Part shown: one piece after another, positions 50,106-59,288 of the stretch
Numbering within the stretch: position 1 is the stretch's first letter
Layout of the letters: the number at the start of each line of letters is the position of its first letter
Source of the DNA: Tritrichomonas musculus
Lineage: Eukaryota; Parabasalia; Tritrichomonadida; Tritrichomonadidae
Length of the DNA: 64,000 bases
NCBI GenBank assembly: GCA_039105265.1
Contig: JAPFFF010000066.1
Coordinates: 186,001 to 250,000 of the forward strand
Direction of reading: 5' to 3'
Program-made: the position numbers and the translations under genes
The notes under the pieces: generated by a model
Told to the model about the DNA's origin: nothing
Seen by the model: the letters and a program-made list of their open reading frames with translations, nothing else
Databases searched by the model: none

Positions 50106-50795
50106 TTATTTTTTTGGTCGACCAGATTGCCCTTTAACCGTTTTATCTAAATCTTTTAATTGTTTGATAGTTGCACCTTCAGGAATTGGAATTCCTTTCC
50201 TTTCTAATTTCTTGACCATCTCATTATATATCTCATCTTTGGACCTCCATTTTCCTTTTTGTTTTTGTTTTTGCTTTGGTTGATTTGAATTGGTTATTTT
50301 CAGATCATCTTCAATTGGAACATAATTATAATCAATTTCGACTATTGGTTCTTGTTTTGGTAATTCAGATGGTGGATTATCAAAATAATTATCATAAAAT
50401 TCAGATGGTGGATTATCGAAATAATTATCATAAAATTCAGGATTATCATCATATTGAGTTCTTAACGGTGACTCTTTTTGAACCGTTTTTGTTGGTTTTA
50501 TTGAATCTTGAATAATATTTTGTTTGAATTTCTCACTATTTGGAAGAGTTGTAATAACTTGTTTTTGTTTTTGTTTTGGTTCTGGTTTTTGTATTGGAAG
50601 ATTTACATGAACTACGTTAGGTAAATTTATGGAACTAGAGTTTTTTTTTGCTCATTTAATCTTTTCACCATTGTTTGAGCATATTGTGATCGATTAGATA
50701 ATGAAGGTCTTTGAGTTTGAGTACCGACTGCATCATTTGTTTCTGTTATTGGTGGATTGGGTTCGCTAACGCTCACTGGCGGTGGATTGGGTTCG
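50106..50795 (-). pseudogene. Coding-like region, Pro/Lys/Gln-rich, probably broken
   Basis: The minus strand reads as protein-like sequence over most of this stretch. Examples are a doubled SEFYDNYFDNPP unit, a Lys/Gln tract, a basic segment RSKDEIYNEMVKKLERKGI and the ending GRPKK. No complete gene with its own start can be defined. It looks like a fossil locus with about two breaks. The type of sequence (basic, repetitive, disordered) matches the neighbouring basic proteins. Confidence 0.5.
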
Positions 50796-52007
50796 CTAAC
50801 TGCTCACTGGTGGTGGAGGTGGAGTTTCGGTTATTGGTTTTTGTTTTCTTTCTCTCTTTTTATATTGAAGATTATTTGATTCTATTAATTCAATAATTTC
50901 TTTTCTTTTTGTTGATGCATCAAATTCTATCCCATTTCTTCTTAACAATCTTCGAAGACTATCGATTTTAATTCCTTTGTATTTTTCTCTCAATTCTTGA
51001 TTTCTTTGTTTTGCTTCAGATAGCGGTTTTCTCGGTTTTGTTTGTTTCTTCTCTTTCGCATCAACAAAATCTTTTGCTCTCGGAACATTTGCTCTTGTCT
51101 TCGCCTTTTTTGATTTTTTCCCAAATTTACCTTTTGCTATATCTTTCATTGTTTGGGCTAAATCCATTCTTGTTGCATCTGCTGGAATTGGATTGAGCTC
51201 AACATCTTCTAAGTCTATTGAATTGATTGCATTTAATAAAGTTCCATAAGATAAATATTGATATCGACCTTTTTGAATACAATCTGCTTCATGTAACCAG
51301 ATATTTAATTTTTCGTCATCTGTATTGTTATCTACTTTATATCCTAATTTTTGTAATTTTTCTATTCTTTTAGCTTTTGGTATTTCACCATATTTTGCTA
51401 TCATTTTATATATTTTATCTAATCTTTTCTTCTCTTTCGCATCAACATAATCTTTTGCTCTAGGAACATTTGCTCTTGTTCTTTTTTGTTTTGGCTCATT
51501 TTCTTTCGCCTTTTTTGGCTTTGGCTCATTTTCTTTCGCCTTTTTTGGCTTTGGCTCATTTTCTTTCGCCTTTTTTGGCTTTGGCTCATTTTCTTTCGCC
51601 TTTTTTGGCTTTGGCTCATTTTCTTTCGACTGTAACTGTGGTGGAATTCCTCCTTTGAGTACCCATTCCATCTTCTCTTGTTTTTTCTCTCCTGCTTTCT
51701 TTTTTCGTTTCCAAGCTAATGCTGCATTCAGGTCATCAGAATGAGCTTTTTTGACTTCTTGAGCTACAATTTTTGTTCCTTTTTTCCTTTTTGCCCATTC
51801 TCTTGGAGTAAAAACATATTCACGAACTCCTTTGATTACATGAACCAAATTATCAACTGTTTTGATTCTATAATATCTATCATCAGTAAAAGAATAACTA
51901 TCTCCTTTTCCAACATCTGTTCTCATTTTGGCATTTGATATTTGTTTCATTAATTTTTTCGCTTCTGATGTTGTATTTGATCGTGTTGTATTCACTTTTT
52001 TTGACAT
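50796..52007 (-). CDS. Basic DNA-binding protein with SAP-like segment and KENEPKPKKA repeats
   Basis: A 403-residue, strongly basic protein. Around residues 130-180 there are five tandem copies of the decapeptide KENEPKPKKA (30-bp units, nt 51480-51625). Two copies of a TRANVPRAKD motif flank a helical domain. Near the C-terminus, GIKIDSLRRLLRRNGIEFDA followed by KRKEIIELIE matches the helix-extended-helix pattern of SAP domains, which bind AT-rich DNA. It ends in a Pro tract. Together with the next two genes it may package or condense the element genome, as core proteins do in adenovirus-like virions. This function is inference. Confidence 0.7.
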   Translation of the reverse strand: MSKKVNTTRSNTTSEAKKLMKQISNAKMRTDVGKGDSYSFTDDRYYRIKTVDNLVHVIKGVREYVFTPREWAKRKKGTKIVAQEVKKAHSDDLNAALAWKRKKKAGEKKQEKMEWVLKGGIPPQLQSKENEPKPKKAKENEPKPKKAKENEPKPKKAKENEPKPKKAKENEPKQKRTRANVPRAKDYVDAKEKKRLDKIYKMIAKYGEIPKAKRIEKLQKLGYKVDNNTDDEKLNIWLHEADCIQKGRYQYLSYGTLLNAINSIDLEDVELNPIPADATRMDLAQTMKDIAKGKFGKKSKKAKTRANVPRAKDFVDAKEKKQTKPRKPLSEAKQRNQELREKYKGIKIDSLRRLLRRNGIEFDASTKRKEIIELIESNNLQYKKRERKQKPITETPPPPPVSS

Positions 52008-52047
52008 TTTTACTTACAAAAATAATATCGAATTTCAATTTTTAAAT

Positions 52048-52626
52048 TTAATTCTTTGTTCTTCTTTTATATCCTTTTTGTGGTCCTGGTTTCTTTCTAG
52101 GTGTTCCATCTTTTTTCAATTCTCCTTTCTTTTGTCCTTTATCTGATCTTGTTTTTCTTGGTAATCGAGGTCCATAATGTCTTTCTCGTGGTTTTCTTGT
52201 TCCATTCGGTTTTTTCCTTGGTTGTCTTGGTTTATTTGATGTTTTTCTTTTATTTTTATATCCTGTTTCTGCCCAACGTGCAAGAATTGCTTGTAATGTT
52301 TCTTTTGTATCATCAGGTGAAAAATGGATTCCTTCTTTTCTCGCAAAATCTTGTAAATCTTTTAAATTAACATGTGACCAATCATAAGCAGGTAGATCTA
52401 AATATTTTCTTGGTGTCTTTGGAGCTGGAGCTGCTGTTGCTTCTACTACATCAGCTGCTGCTTGCATTGCTTCTCCTGCTTGATTTAATACCTTTGCTGT
52501 TGATTTTTTGATTTTGATATCAGATAATGTCTTCGCTGAGGTTGTTGTTGGTGGTGGTCCTGTTGCGAATTTTATATTCCTTGCACGTCTAGCGTTTTTT
52601 CCTGGATTGTTTTTTTTCGATACCAT
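52048..52626 (-). CDS. Basic protein with SAP-like segment
   Basis: A 192-residue protein. The N-terminus is basic (KKNNPGKNARRARN), then comes an Ala-rich linker, then the SAP/HeH-like segment VNLKDLQDFARKEGIHFSPD followed by TKETLQAILARW, and a long Arg/Lys/Pro/Gly tail (RKKPNGTRKPRERHYGPRLP and GPQKGYKRRTKN). No enzyme motif. A DNA-condensing or virion-core role is suggested by charge, the SAP-like helices and two similar neighbours. Lies 40 bases upstream of the 403-residue gene. Confidence 0.7.
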   Translation of the reverse strand: MVSKKNNPGKNARRARNIKFATGPPPTTTSAKTLSDIKIKKSTAKVLNQAGEAMQAAADVVEATAAPAPKTPRKYLDLPAYDWSHVNLKDLQDFARKEGIHFSPDDTKETLQAILARWAETGYKNKRKTSNKPRQPRKKPNGTRKPRERHYGPRLPRKTRSDKGQKKGELKKDGTPRKKPGPQKGYKRRTKN

Positions 52627-52674
52627 CTTTTATTTTTGATTTTTCATTAAATTATCAAAAAATAAAATTATTTT

Positions 52675-52923
52675 TTATCGTTCTTTTCTTCGATCCTTTT
52701 TATCTTTTTTGAGCTTGGTTTTGATATGGATTGTATTCCGAAATGATCTTGGTGATGGTTTATACAAATCCGTATACCATGCTGGGAGTACAAGTTCTTT
52801 TATTGCTTTTGGAGGTCCTGTTGCTTTTGATGATCCTGATTTGACTGTAAAGATCATTACGGGGTTTGCTGGGGGTCGTGCTTTCTTTTTCGGTGTCGTC
52901 CTTCTTTGTTTTTTTACTGGCAT
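52675..52923 (-). CDS. Very basic small protein (core-protein candidate)
   Basis: An 82-residue protein with basic ends (MPVKKQRRTTPKKKARPP; KTKLKKDKKDRRKER) around a short hydrophobic middle (AIKELVLPAWYTDLYKPSPR). Size and charge resemble small DNA-condensing core peptides of adenovirus-like viruses. Third member of a run of basic proteins on the same strand. Confidence 0.6.
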   Translation of the reverse strand: MPVKKQRRTTPKKKARPPANPVMIFTVKSGSSKATGPPKAIKELVLPAWYTDLYKPSPRSFRNTIHIKTKLKKDKKDRRKER

Positions 52924-52961
52924 TTGATTCTTTCATTAAAATTAATTTTTCAAAAAACTAA

Positions 52962-53210
52962 TTACATCAAACCTATTTCCAGTTCTAACTTCTCTAATAT
53001 AAATTGCTCTAACATATTAATGAAATGAGTATCAATTTGATTAGCAATTCTTAAATTTAAAACAATTCTTTGATCAAATAGTCCAATTGATTTATTGAAT
53101 ATTTCATTCATCCAATAATTTTTCATTTCTTGTGAATTTGCAAATCTCCATTCCAATATTAAGAATAACGTATCATTAATTTCTTTGAGTTCATTCTTGA
53201 TGTAATTCAT
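52962..53210 (-). CDS. Small helical protein
   Basis: An 82-residue, mostly helical protein (LKEINDTLFLILEWRFANSQ; HFINMLEQFILEKLELEIGL). No known family. Its start overlaps the end of the upstream gene by 20 bases. Confidence 0.55.
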   Translation of the reverse strand: MNYIKNELKEINDTLFLILEWRFANSQEMKNYWMNEIFNKSIGLFDQRIVLNLRIANQIDTHFINMLEQFILEKLELEIGLM

Positions 53211-53517
53211 TTTCTATCTCATTAAAATCTTCTTCATTTTCATTTTCCTCTTCTCCATTTTCAGGATCTTCAAAAGTTTTATTTAAGTTATCAACACTCT
53301 TTGATTTTGTTATTTTTCTATTTCCTCCTTTCAAATGTGGTCTTGATGGCCTATCTTTTTTCATCCAATCTGACCACCTTACTGAAAATTCATTACCTTC
53401 ATATAAATAATGAATACGAATATCTCCTCTTTTGTAATCATCTAATAATATACAATTTTCTTTAGCCATTTCTTCTCTCACTTTTTGAGTATTCCAACGG
53501 ATCCTAGTCTTTGTCAT
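53191..53517 (-). CDS. Small protein with endonuclease-arm-like fold
   Basis: 108 residues from the ATG at 53517; an open stretch to 53532 starts only with TTG. The N-terminal half (CILLDDYKRGDIRIHYLYEG, then NEFSVRWSDWMKKDRPSRPH) resembles the small beta-hairpin DNA-binding arms found beside phage and giant-virus homing-type nucleases, without the cysteines. The C-terminal half is an acidic Glu/Asn tail. Function unknown. Confidence 0.55.
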   Translation of the reverse strand: MTKTRIRWNTQKVREEMAKENCILLDDYKRGDIRIHYLYEGNEFSVRWSDWMKKDRPSRPHLKGGNRKITKSKSVDNLNKTFEDPENGEEENENEEDFNEIENELHQE

Positions 53518-53576
53518 ATATTTTTGAGACAAAATAAAAAATTAAAAAAATTAAAAAAGCTTATTGTTTAATTAAA

Positions 53577-53759
53577 TCATGCAATTGCAAGCAAGAAATA
53601 AATAAAAGTGAAAATGATGTTCATCACAAAGAGAATAACAAGAGTCCACAAACAGCAATTGGGTGGTGGGTTGGAACAACAGCAATCGCCAGAGTCGTTA
53701 TCAATTCTTTCACTCTCAGATAATGATATTAATGGTTGAGTGGTTGCTCTTCTTGACAT
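53577..53759 (-). CDS. Tail-anchored membrane miniprotein with Cys cluster
   Basis: 60 residues: a polar N-terminus, a cluster of five cysteines (GDCCCSNPPPNCC) and a C-terminal hydrophobic helix (WTLVILFVMNIIFTFIYFLL). A single-span membrane protein. An M3-like promoter motif (53774-53786) lies directly upstream, between it and the end of the polymerase gene, which supports independent expression. Confidence 0.65.
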   Translation of the reverse strand: MSRRATTQPLISLSESERIDNDSGDCCCSNPPPNCCLWTLVILFVMNIIFTFIYFLLAIA

Positions 53760-53773
53760 TTATAAAAATGGTC

Positions 53774-53786
53774 TGTCAAAACCGCC
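53774..53786 (-). promoter_or_regulatory. M3-like promoter motif before the 60-residue membrane protein
   Basis: In gene direction GGCGGTTTTGACA, about 15 bases before the ATG. Confidence 0.55.
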
Positions 53787-53789
53787 AAT

Positions 53790-56700
53790 CTAGTATTCAA
53801 AATATTTTTCTCTCTTTCCTTCTTTATATGGTGTTGATATTCTTCTTTTGAATTCATTTAAGGTTGATACAGTCATATTTTTATTCATTTGGAAACATGG
53901 TTGACCTTTTGTAAGATCAAATGTTTGTTGATTCCCTTCGTATAAATATTTATATAATTTCATTGGATCATTATCAAATTCATTCTTATAAGCATATTTA
54001 ATAGATTGTTCAGTTAATCCTTTCCCACGAGTCATATAATCAATTTCACCTGTAGAATCTTGTAACTTATCAATATACATCTTTTTCATCAAAAAGTATG
54101 ATTCAATTGATTCTGGCATTTCTTTGTGACCATTTATGGTTGGAAAATCTGAATGGAATTGACCTAAATATTTACCTATGAGTTCTCGATTATATTTTTC
54201 TTTATAAGCTTTTTGTAATTTTGGTAAATCATTTATTTCAATATGCATTGAATCAGTATCCTGATAATAAATATGGCAACCAATATCAAATGCAAGACAC
54301 ATCACTTCATTCATGATTCTTTTTGACATACTTAATACATGAATACCTAATAATGAAAAATTAAAATGTTTATCAATTGGTCTCAATATTCTAACAGCAT
54401 GCATATTATTTTGTAATTCAATATCTTCAACAATTTTGTTATAATTTTTGATCCAATAATTATCTAAAGTATCTTGATCATTAATGTATTTAAAATCTTT
54501 TTCAATAGGTCTTTCAATGGTTTTACCATAACAACTATTCATAATTAATTTATATAAATTTTGTAAAGGATTGTCTTGACTTTTATATTCTAATCTTTTC
54601 TCAAATATTTTTTGAATTTCTTTTTGGATATGATATTCTCTTTTTCCAGGCCAATAATAACCTCTAATTAATTCGAAATCTATTTTTTGAAATTCAATGA
54701 GATCTTCTAAATAAATATTATCGACAATCATTTTGAAAGGTTTATCGAATTTATCATCATTAAGGTTACCATCTTTTGTTTTCTTAACGATTAATGGAAA
54801 TGGATAATGTTTATGAATTCCAGTAACTAAAATTTCTACTATATATGCACCTTGTTTTGATAAAAATTCATAATTTAATTCTGTTTTGGATATTACTACT
54901 GGTTTTCCTTGAACGGTATATAATCTATGAATTGCTGAAGGATATAAACTAACCGCGTCAAAATCTGCTAATTTTTCAGTGATATGCCACTTTTTGTTAT
55001 AAGCAGTCATACATCTACCACCATAAACAGCATATGAACAAAATTTCCTAACAATTCCACCTACTGAATATAAATCATGACCATAATAAACTTTATGATT
55101 AAATACATCATTAGCTAAAGAAGAAATTGAAATATATTTGAATGGATCGATTTTGAAATCTTGAATGAAACCTTGTCTAAATTTAACAAAACTTTCTCTT
55201 AATATTCGAACATCTTGATGACAATAAAATAATGCATATTTCCACATATCAAATTCATTATTACTTAAACGGCATCCCTTAATTTTGTTAATATTTGAAC
55301 GAAATAATTGATAATCTTGTTCAGTCCATGTTTTATCTTCTTCTTTACCTGCTTCATTAATTTGACCTTTATTTGTTCTTAATCTTTCAAATGTATAATA
55401 TTTGTATGGGAAAATTTCTTTTTCACAAGGAATATTAAACATTAATGGTAGATTAGATAGCTTGCAAGAGAAAATTGGATAACTATCTTTAAATGTTATC
55501 TTTTTGTTCTCAAATTTCAAAGTCATATTAAAACATTGATTTCCTTTAATAATTGATGATAATATTTTTATATTTTGATTATTGTTTTGTAAAATCATTC
55601 TAATATCATAAGCCAAATTATGAAAATAACAAATTGAATCAGTAGGTAAATATTTCAATAGATTTATATTACATTTTTCACCTAAGAATTCTTTCTTAAT
55701 TTTCCCATCTAATGAATGTAAACAACATAAGAATGGAATATGAATTTTTGAACTTGTATCAGATTCAAAATCACAAAACCAATAAGAAGTTTCTACTTGT
55801 TTGATTATTTTTGTTTTTGGTTCAATTAATTTACAACAATATTCATCTTTATATTCTAATGTAGTATTTGAAATATCTTGATCAATTTCATTATAAAATA
55901 TTGAATGTAATAAATGTTCTTGTGAATAATTAATTGGAATGAAATAATTTTTCTTAAATAATTCTCTAATCAAGTTTGAAGAAGTTATAAATGATCTACC
56001 TTTTGTCCAATGATCTGTAATCCAATCTTTATTATATTTGTCTTCATCTAACTTTTCAATATTTTTGATATAATAATATGTAAATGGAGTCTTTTCTTCG
56101 ATGAAATAATGTTTTTGATATACATTGAATTTATGAGTTCGTTCTGGTTCAGCTTTTTGTATACCCATATATGTTTTTCTTTTACCTTTATCCATTGAAC
56201 GTACAGATTGTTTTTGAGCAACAGAATTATCATCAATATAAGTTAAATTAAGATGAATATTAAATTCTTCACATAAATGATTAATACTACTTTGTGATAA
56301 ATATCTATTTTGAATCCTTAATCTAATTTGATTTAATAATGATTCTGAATAATTTCCAGTTTGTTGTAAAGCATAAATGAAACAACAATCATTTAATTCT
56401 TCTTTTATTTTCTTTGTCTTTTCATTAATTAAACTATCAAATATTTGTAATCGAACCAGGTAATCAATTAATACTTTTGGACAACCAGGTTTTAATAAAT
56501 ATTTAAAGAATCCTCCATCGACTGTATTTTTATGTTTTGGATGTTTTAATATACTAAATTTGATTTGAGAAAATAATGAAAATTCAGGTAATCTTTGACC
56601 TTCTAAATCATATTCCCAACCTGGATTCTTTTCAATTTGATAAATGAAATTCTCTTCTGTTAAATTCTTTAATAATTCTTCATAAGTTTTTCCATTTAAA

Positions 56701-57449
56701 GGTACAGAATGCCATTGACCTCCAACTGAATAAGATAATTTATATTTTTCTGTTGCAGCTAATTCACCTATTTCATTTTCAAATTTCTTTCGTAAGAATG
56801 GAAATAATTTCTTTCGACCATAATCATTTAATTGTTCAAAATTAATTCTCCAATCAGTTGGTGAATCATTTAACATTTTTATATAACCATCAACAATTCT
56901 ATCTTGATCATTTTCATTATTAATTTTCATGAATTGAATAAATGAATCATCTTTTGAATGAGGTCTAATTGAATTCTGAATATTTAAGAAATAAGGATCA
57001 GTTGGTCTTTTTGGTTCATATTCATTTGATTTTGGCTCAGGAGGTGGAACTAATTTTCTCAAAGGTACATTTTGTTCACTAACGGGCATTAATTTTCTCA
57101 AAGGTACATTTGGTGGTGCATTTGCAATTATTTCTTTCAATGATGATTTTTCTGGCTCAATTGGTGTCGATGGTGGGGGTTCAGTAAATTCTTTTTCTGG
57201 AGGAGGTTGATTTAAATATTGAGGGAGATTTGAATGAGTTAAACCTTTAACGAACCAAAATATTGAATCCCCATTCAATTTCCCATCATAACCATTTTCT
57301 TTCACTTTTTGTATAATATACTCATTTAATATTTCTTTACTCCGATCCCCATTCTTTTTAGAGAATTCTTTAAACGTTTCTTTACCATTCGTTAAGAGAT
57401 TATAAATCTCCATTAATCTGTTAGGATTCGCTCTAATAGTTGTTGTCAT
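53790..57449 (-). CDS. Protein-primed family B DNA polymerase
   Basis: 1219 residues. The exonuclease motifs are DFESD (D560/E562), YFHNLAYD (N611/D615) and YCHQD (Y742/D746). The polymerase motifs are DAVSLYPS (motif A, D831), KLIMNSCYGK (motif B, about 967-976) and YYQDTDS (motif C, D1064/D1066). MKKMYIDKL follows as the KxY motif. The spacing between A and B leaves room for the TPR insertions of protein-primed enzymes. The 550-residue N-terminal extension contains a doubled NVPLRKL segment. It also contains a possible OTU-like protease fold (NDCCFIYALQQTG near 353 and YQKHYFIEE near 445) and may supply the terminal protein. It would replicate the linear element from protein-capped ends. 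All key residues are present. Confidence 0.95.
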   Translation of the reverse strand: MTTTIRANPNRLMEIYNLLTNGKETFKEFSKKNGDRSKEILNEYIIQKVKENGYDGKLNGDSIFWFVKGLTHSNLPQYLNQPPPEKEFTEPPPSTPIEPEKSSLKEIIANAPPNVPLRKLMPVSEQNVPLRKLVPPPEPKSNEYEPKRPTDPYFLNIQNSIRPHSKDDSFIQFMKINNENDQDRIVDGYIKMLNDSPTDWRINFEQLNDYGRKKLFPFLRKKFENEIGELAATEKYKLSYSVGGQWHSVPLNGKTYEELLKNLTEENFIYQIEKNPGWEYDLEGQRLPEFSLFSQIKFSILKHPKHKNTVDGGFFKYLLKPGCPKVLIDYLVRLQIFDSLINEKTKKIKEELNDCCFIYALQQTGNYSESLLNQIRLRIQNRYLSQSSINHLCEEFNIHLNLTYIDDNSVAQKQSVRSMDKGKRKTYMGIQKAEPERTHKFNVYQKHYFIEEKTPFTYYYIKNIEKLDEDKYNKDWITDHWTKGRSFITSSNLIRELFKKNYFIPINYSQEHLLHSIFYNEIDQDISNTTLEYKDEYCCKLIEPKTKIIKQVETSYWFCDFESDTSSKIHIPFLCCLHSLDGKIKKEFLGEKCNINLLKYLPTDSICYFHNLAYDIRMILQNNNQNIKILSSIIKGNQCFNMTLKFENKKITFKDSYPIFSCKLSNLPLMFNIPCEKEIFPYKYYTFERLRTNKGQINEAGKEEDKTWTEQDYQLFRSNINKIKGCRLSNNEFDMWKYALFYCHQDVRILRESFVKFRQGFIQDFKIDPFKYISISSLANDVFNHKVYYGHDLYSVGGIVRKFCSYAVYGGRCMTAYNKKWHITEKLADFDAVSLYPSAIHRLYTVQGKPVVISKTELNYEFLSKQGAYIVEILVTGIHKHYPFPLIVKKTKDGNLNDDKFDKPFKMIVDNIYLEDLIEFQKIDFELIRGYYWPGKREYHIQKEIQKIFEKRLEYKSQDNPLQNLYKLIMNSCYGKTIERPIEKDFKYINDQDTLDNYWIKNYNKIVEDIELQNNMHAVRILRPIDKHFNFSLLGIHVLSMSKRIMNEVMCLAFDIGCHIYYQDTDSMHIEINDLPKLQKAYKEKYNRELIGKYLGQFHSDFPTINGHKEMPESIESYFLMKKMYIDKLQDSTGEIDYMTRGKGLTEQSIKYAYKNEFDNDPMKLYKYLYEGNQQTFDLTKGQPCFQMNKNMTVSTLNEFKRRISTPYKEGKREKYFEY

Positions 57450-57481
57450 GTTAACTTTCTTTTACAATAAAAATAATGGTC

Positions 57482-57494
57482 TGTCAAAACCGTT
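57482..57494 (-). promoter_or_regulatory. M3-like promoter motif before the DNA polymerase
   Basis: In gene direction AACGGTTTTGACA, ~33 bases before the ATG and followed by a T-rich leader. Confidence 0.6.
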
Positions 57495-57511
57495 AATTAA
57501 AAAGAAAATGT

Positions 57512-57772
57512 TTATTGAGGTCGAGTTAATTGAAGAACGAAAACGTCTTTTATTAATTGTTCGATTTGAACACCACGTTCAGCAACTTTTCGATCAATTC
57601 TTTGGACAGAACTTTCTAAACGTTCCAATCTTGAAGTTAATTCATCAAGTTGAGAATTTATTTTTTGCATGAGAACTTTCGTTATATTCAAATCATTTCG
57701 AACATTCGATAGAAAATCTCTTGTTTGATCATCAATCTTTTTCTTCTCTTCGAAAAAGTCAGGTTCACTCAT
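57512..57772 (-). CDS. Small coiled-coil protein upstream of the polymerase
   Basis: An 86-residue, almost entirely heptad-patterned helix (MQKINSQLDELTSRLERLES, SSVQRIDRKVAERGVQIEQL). Probably an oligomer. It lies 63 bases upstream of PolB on the same strand, with its own M3-like motif. Confidence 0.65.
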   Translation of the reverse strand: MSEPDFFEEKKKIDDQTRDFLSNVRNDLNITKVLMQKINSQLDELTSRLERLESSVQRIDRKVAERGVQIEQLIKDVFVLQLTRPQ

Positions 57773-57787
57773 TTAAAAATAATGAAG

Positions 57788-57800
57788 TGTCAAAACCGTT
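57788..57800 (-). promoter_or_regulatory. M3-like promoter motif before the 86-residue coiled-coil gene
   Basis: In gene direction AACGGTTTTGACA, ~15 bases before the ATG. Confidence 0.6.
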
Positions 57801-57808
57801 TTTATATC

Positions 57809-58516
57809 TCATTCCTGATAATGACTAATATATTCATCTATTAACCTCTTTAATTTATCTAAACATGTTTTTGAAGCAGTAATGATAGAACTATAAATTG
57901 AAACATCATTTGTACCAAAATTCTTACGAATAATATCTTTTATATCTCTATTTGGTGTCATAGCTATTGGCATATTATCTTTGAAATACCATTGATTTTT
58001 TTCTTTTGGTTTGATATCACGATAATAATCTTTATGACGTTTGACTAAATGTAATTTAACTTTTTCTGGATTATCTTTTAATTCTTCTAACCAAATTAAG
58101 AATTTATAATCATATTCTCTATTTTTAGGTACTAATCTTGGTTTTTGTTCTTGTCTTTGTTTTTCAAAATACTCATCTAATAATTTTAGAACAAAGAATG
58201 AATAAGTAGGTGAAGCCCAAATTGCTATATGATTTACTAATAATTTATGAATATAAATTCCTTTCAAATTATTCGGTAAATTTGGTCGATTTTCTAATAA
58301 CTTTTGGTCGGGCGGAATTCCGACTGACTCAGAAATAAATTGAAATAACTCCTTTGTTTGTTTATTTTCATTCCAATGCTTAATTTTCTTTGTTGATTGA
58401 CAAGCACTAATTATACTATTTGCTTGAAACATATTATCTTTCTTTGAACGTATAATCCGTAAATGTTCATTATATTGTAACCATTCATAATTTTCATTTA
58501 TTGGCTCTACTATCAT
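57809..58516 (-). CDS. KilA-N domain protein
   Basis: 235 residues from the ATG at 58516 (MIVEPINENYEWLQYNEH). Upstream in-frame ATGs lie in an AT-driven stretch overlapping the previous gene. The first ~110 residues match the KilA-N pattern: LRIIRSKKDNMFQANSIISA, then a KHWNENKQTKELFQFI segment, and GIYIHKLLVNHIAIWASPTY followed by FFVLKLLDEYF. KilA-N binds DNA and is widespread in phages and large DNA viruses. The C-terminal half is charged and contains WLEELKDNPEKVKLHLVKRH, with a final helix. Possible regulator or DNA-binding factor of the element. Intact. Confidence 0.88.
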   Translation of the reverse strand: MIVEPINENYEWLQYNEHLRIIRSKKDNMFQANSIISACQSTKKIKHWNENKQTKELFQFISESVGIPPDQKLLENRPNLPNNLKGIYIHKLLVNHIAIWASPTYSFFVLKLLDEYFEKQRQEQKPRLVPKNREYDYKFLIWLEELKDNPEKVKLHLVKRHKDYYRDIKPKEKNQWYFKDNMPIAMTPNRDIKDIIRKNFGTNDVSIYSSIITASKTCLDKLKRLIDEYISHYQE

Positions 58517-58565
58517 TTTTGTTTTTGTAAGAGGATAAAAAAAATAAAAAGATAAATTAAATTTA

Positions 58566-58943
58566 TTAATCTTCATCATCCATTAGAAATTTTTGAAAAG
58601 AACTTATTTCAGCTATTAAAGCTCTTTTTTGAACTTTGTATTGATCAAAACTATCTTGATATTCTTTCCATGCTGATTTCTCTTCTGTCTCAAGTTCAGT
58701 TTTTATTTTTTCATGATCTTCAATAATTGAATCAATTTGTATATCTTCGAAATCTCTTTTGAGTTTATATAAGTTGTGTAAATCTTCACCATTATACCGT
58801 TGACAAAAAGAAATATCTTTCTCTTTTACTTTTGCTTCAGCCAAACGATTCATAGCATCATAGAATTCACTCATTGATTTTTTGAGTTTATCTTTCTTGT
58901 CCTCTATTAAATTTTGAAATACTACTTGAGGAACTCTCTTCAT
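58566..58943 (-). CDS. Small coiled-coil protein
   Basis: 125 residues from the ATG at 58943 (MKRVPQVVFQNLIED). An ATG ten codons upstream would lie in the M3-like motif itself, so it is rejected. Mostly helical (KLKKSMSEFYDAMNRLAEAK; KIKTELETEEKSAWKEYQDS). No known family. Divergent from the 95-residue gene, with the shared motif between them. Confidence 0.6.
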   Translation of the reverse strand: MKRVPQVVFQNLIEDKKDKLKKSMSEFYDAMNRLAEAKVKEKDISFCQRYNGEDLHNLYKLKRDFEDIQIDSIIEDHEKIKTELETEEKSAWKEYQDSFDQYKVQKRALIAEISSFQKFLMDDED

Positions 58944-58954
58944 AAAAAGTGAAG

Positions 58955-58967
58955 TGTCAAAACCGTT
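58955..58967. promoter_or_regulatory. M3-like motif in a divergent intergenic space
   Basis: AACGGTTTTGACA on the minus strand, 12 bases before the ATG at 58943. The complement AACCGTT also fits the consensus and faces the + gene at 58982. May serve both genes. Confidence 0.6.
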
Positions 58968-58981
58968 ATTCATTTTTTTAA

Positions 58982-59269
58982 ATGTTGCCTACTCATAGTT
59001 TGAATCTACTCAAAGAAAATTTGAATAGTTCAATTGATGAATTAATTAGACAAATACATAGTGTTGAAGAATTTGAAATAGAGATTCTGTCATTAAAGAA
59101 TGATCCTGATTATGAAAGTTTCCTAGAGGAATTAGAGAAAGAGAAACAAAAATATGAATCCAAAAAAGCTGAAGTAATTCAAAACACTCAAACCTTAATC
59201 AACTTCATCGAACAAAAAAAATCAACCACACCGAAAAAAATAAAATTATCAGTCATATTGAAAGAGTAA
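58982..59269 (+). CDS. Small coiled-coil protein
   Basis: 95 residues with a long heptad helix (DELIRQIHSVEEFEIEILSL; EELEKEKQKYESKKAEVIQN) and a basic tail. It ends 20 bases from the end of the convergent minus-strand gene. One of the few + strand genes in this half, sharing the divergent motif with its neighbour. Confidence 0.6.
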   Translation: MLPTHSLNLLKENLNSSIDELIRQIHSVEEFEIEILSLKNDPDYESFLEELEKEKQKYESKKAEVIQNTQTLINFIEQKKSTTPKKIKLSVILKE

Positions 59270-59288
59270 AAAATTATTTTTTATTTAT

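Noticed and set aside
51480-51625. Regular 30-bp repeats suggestive of a CRISPR array
   Set aside because: Units are directly adjacent without spacers and stay in frame as KENEPKPKKA inside a basic protein.
58944-58973. Upstream ATG for the 125-residue coiled-coil gene
   Set aside because: These ten codons are the promoter-like motif itself; an ATG after the motif is available.
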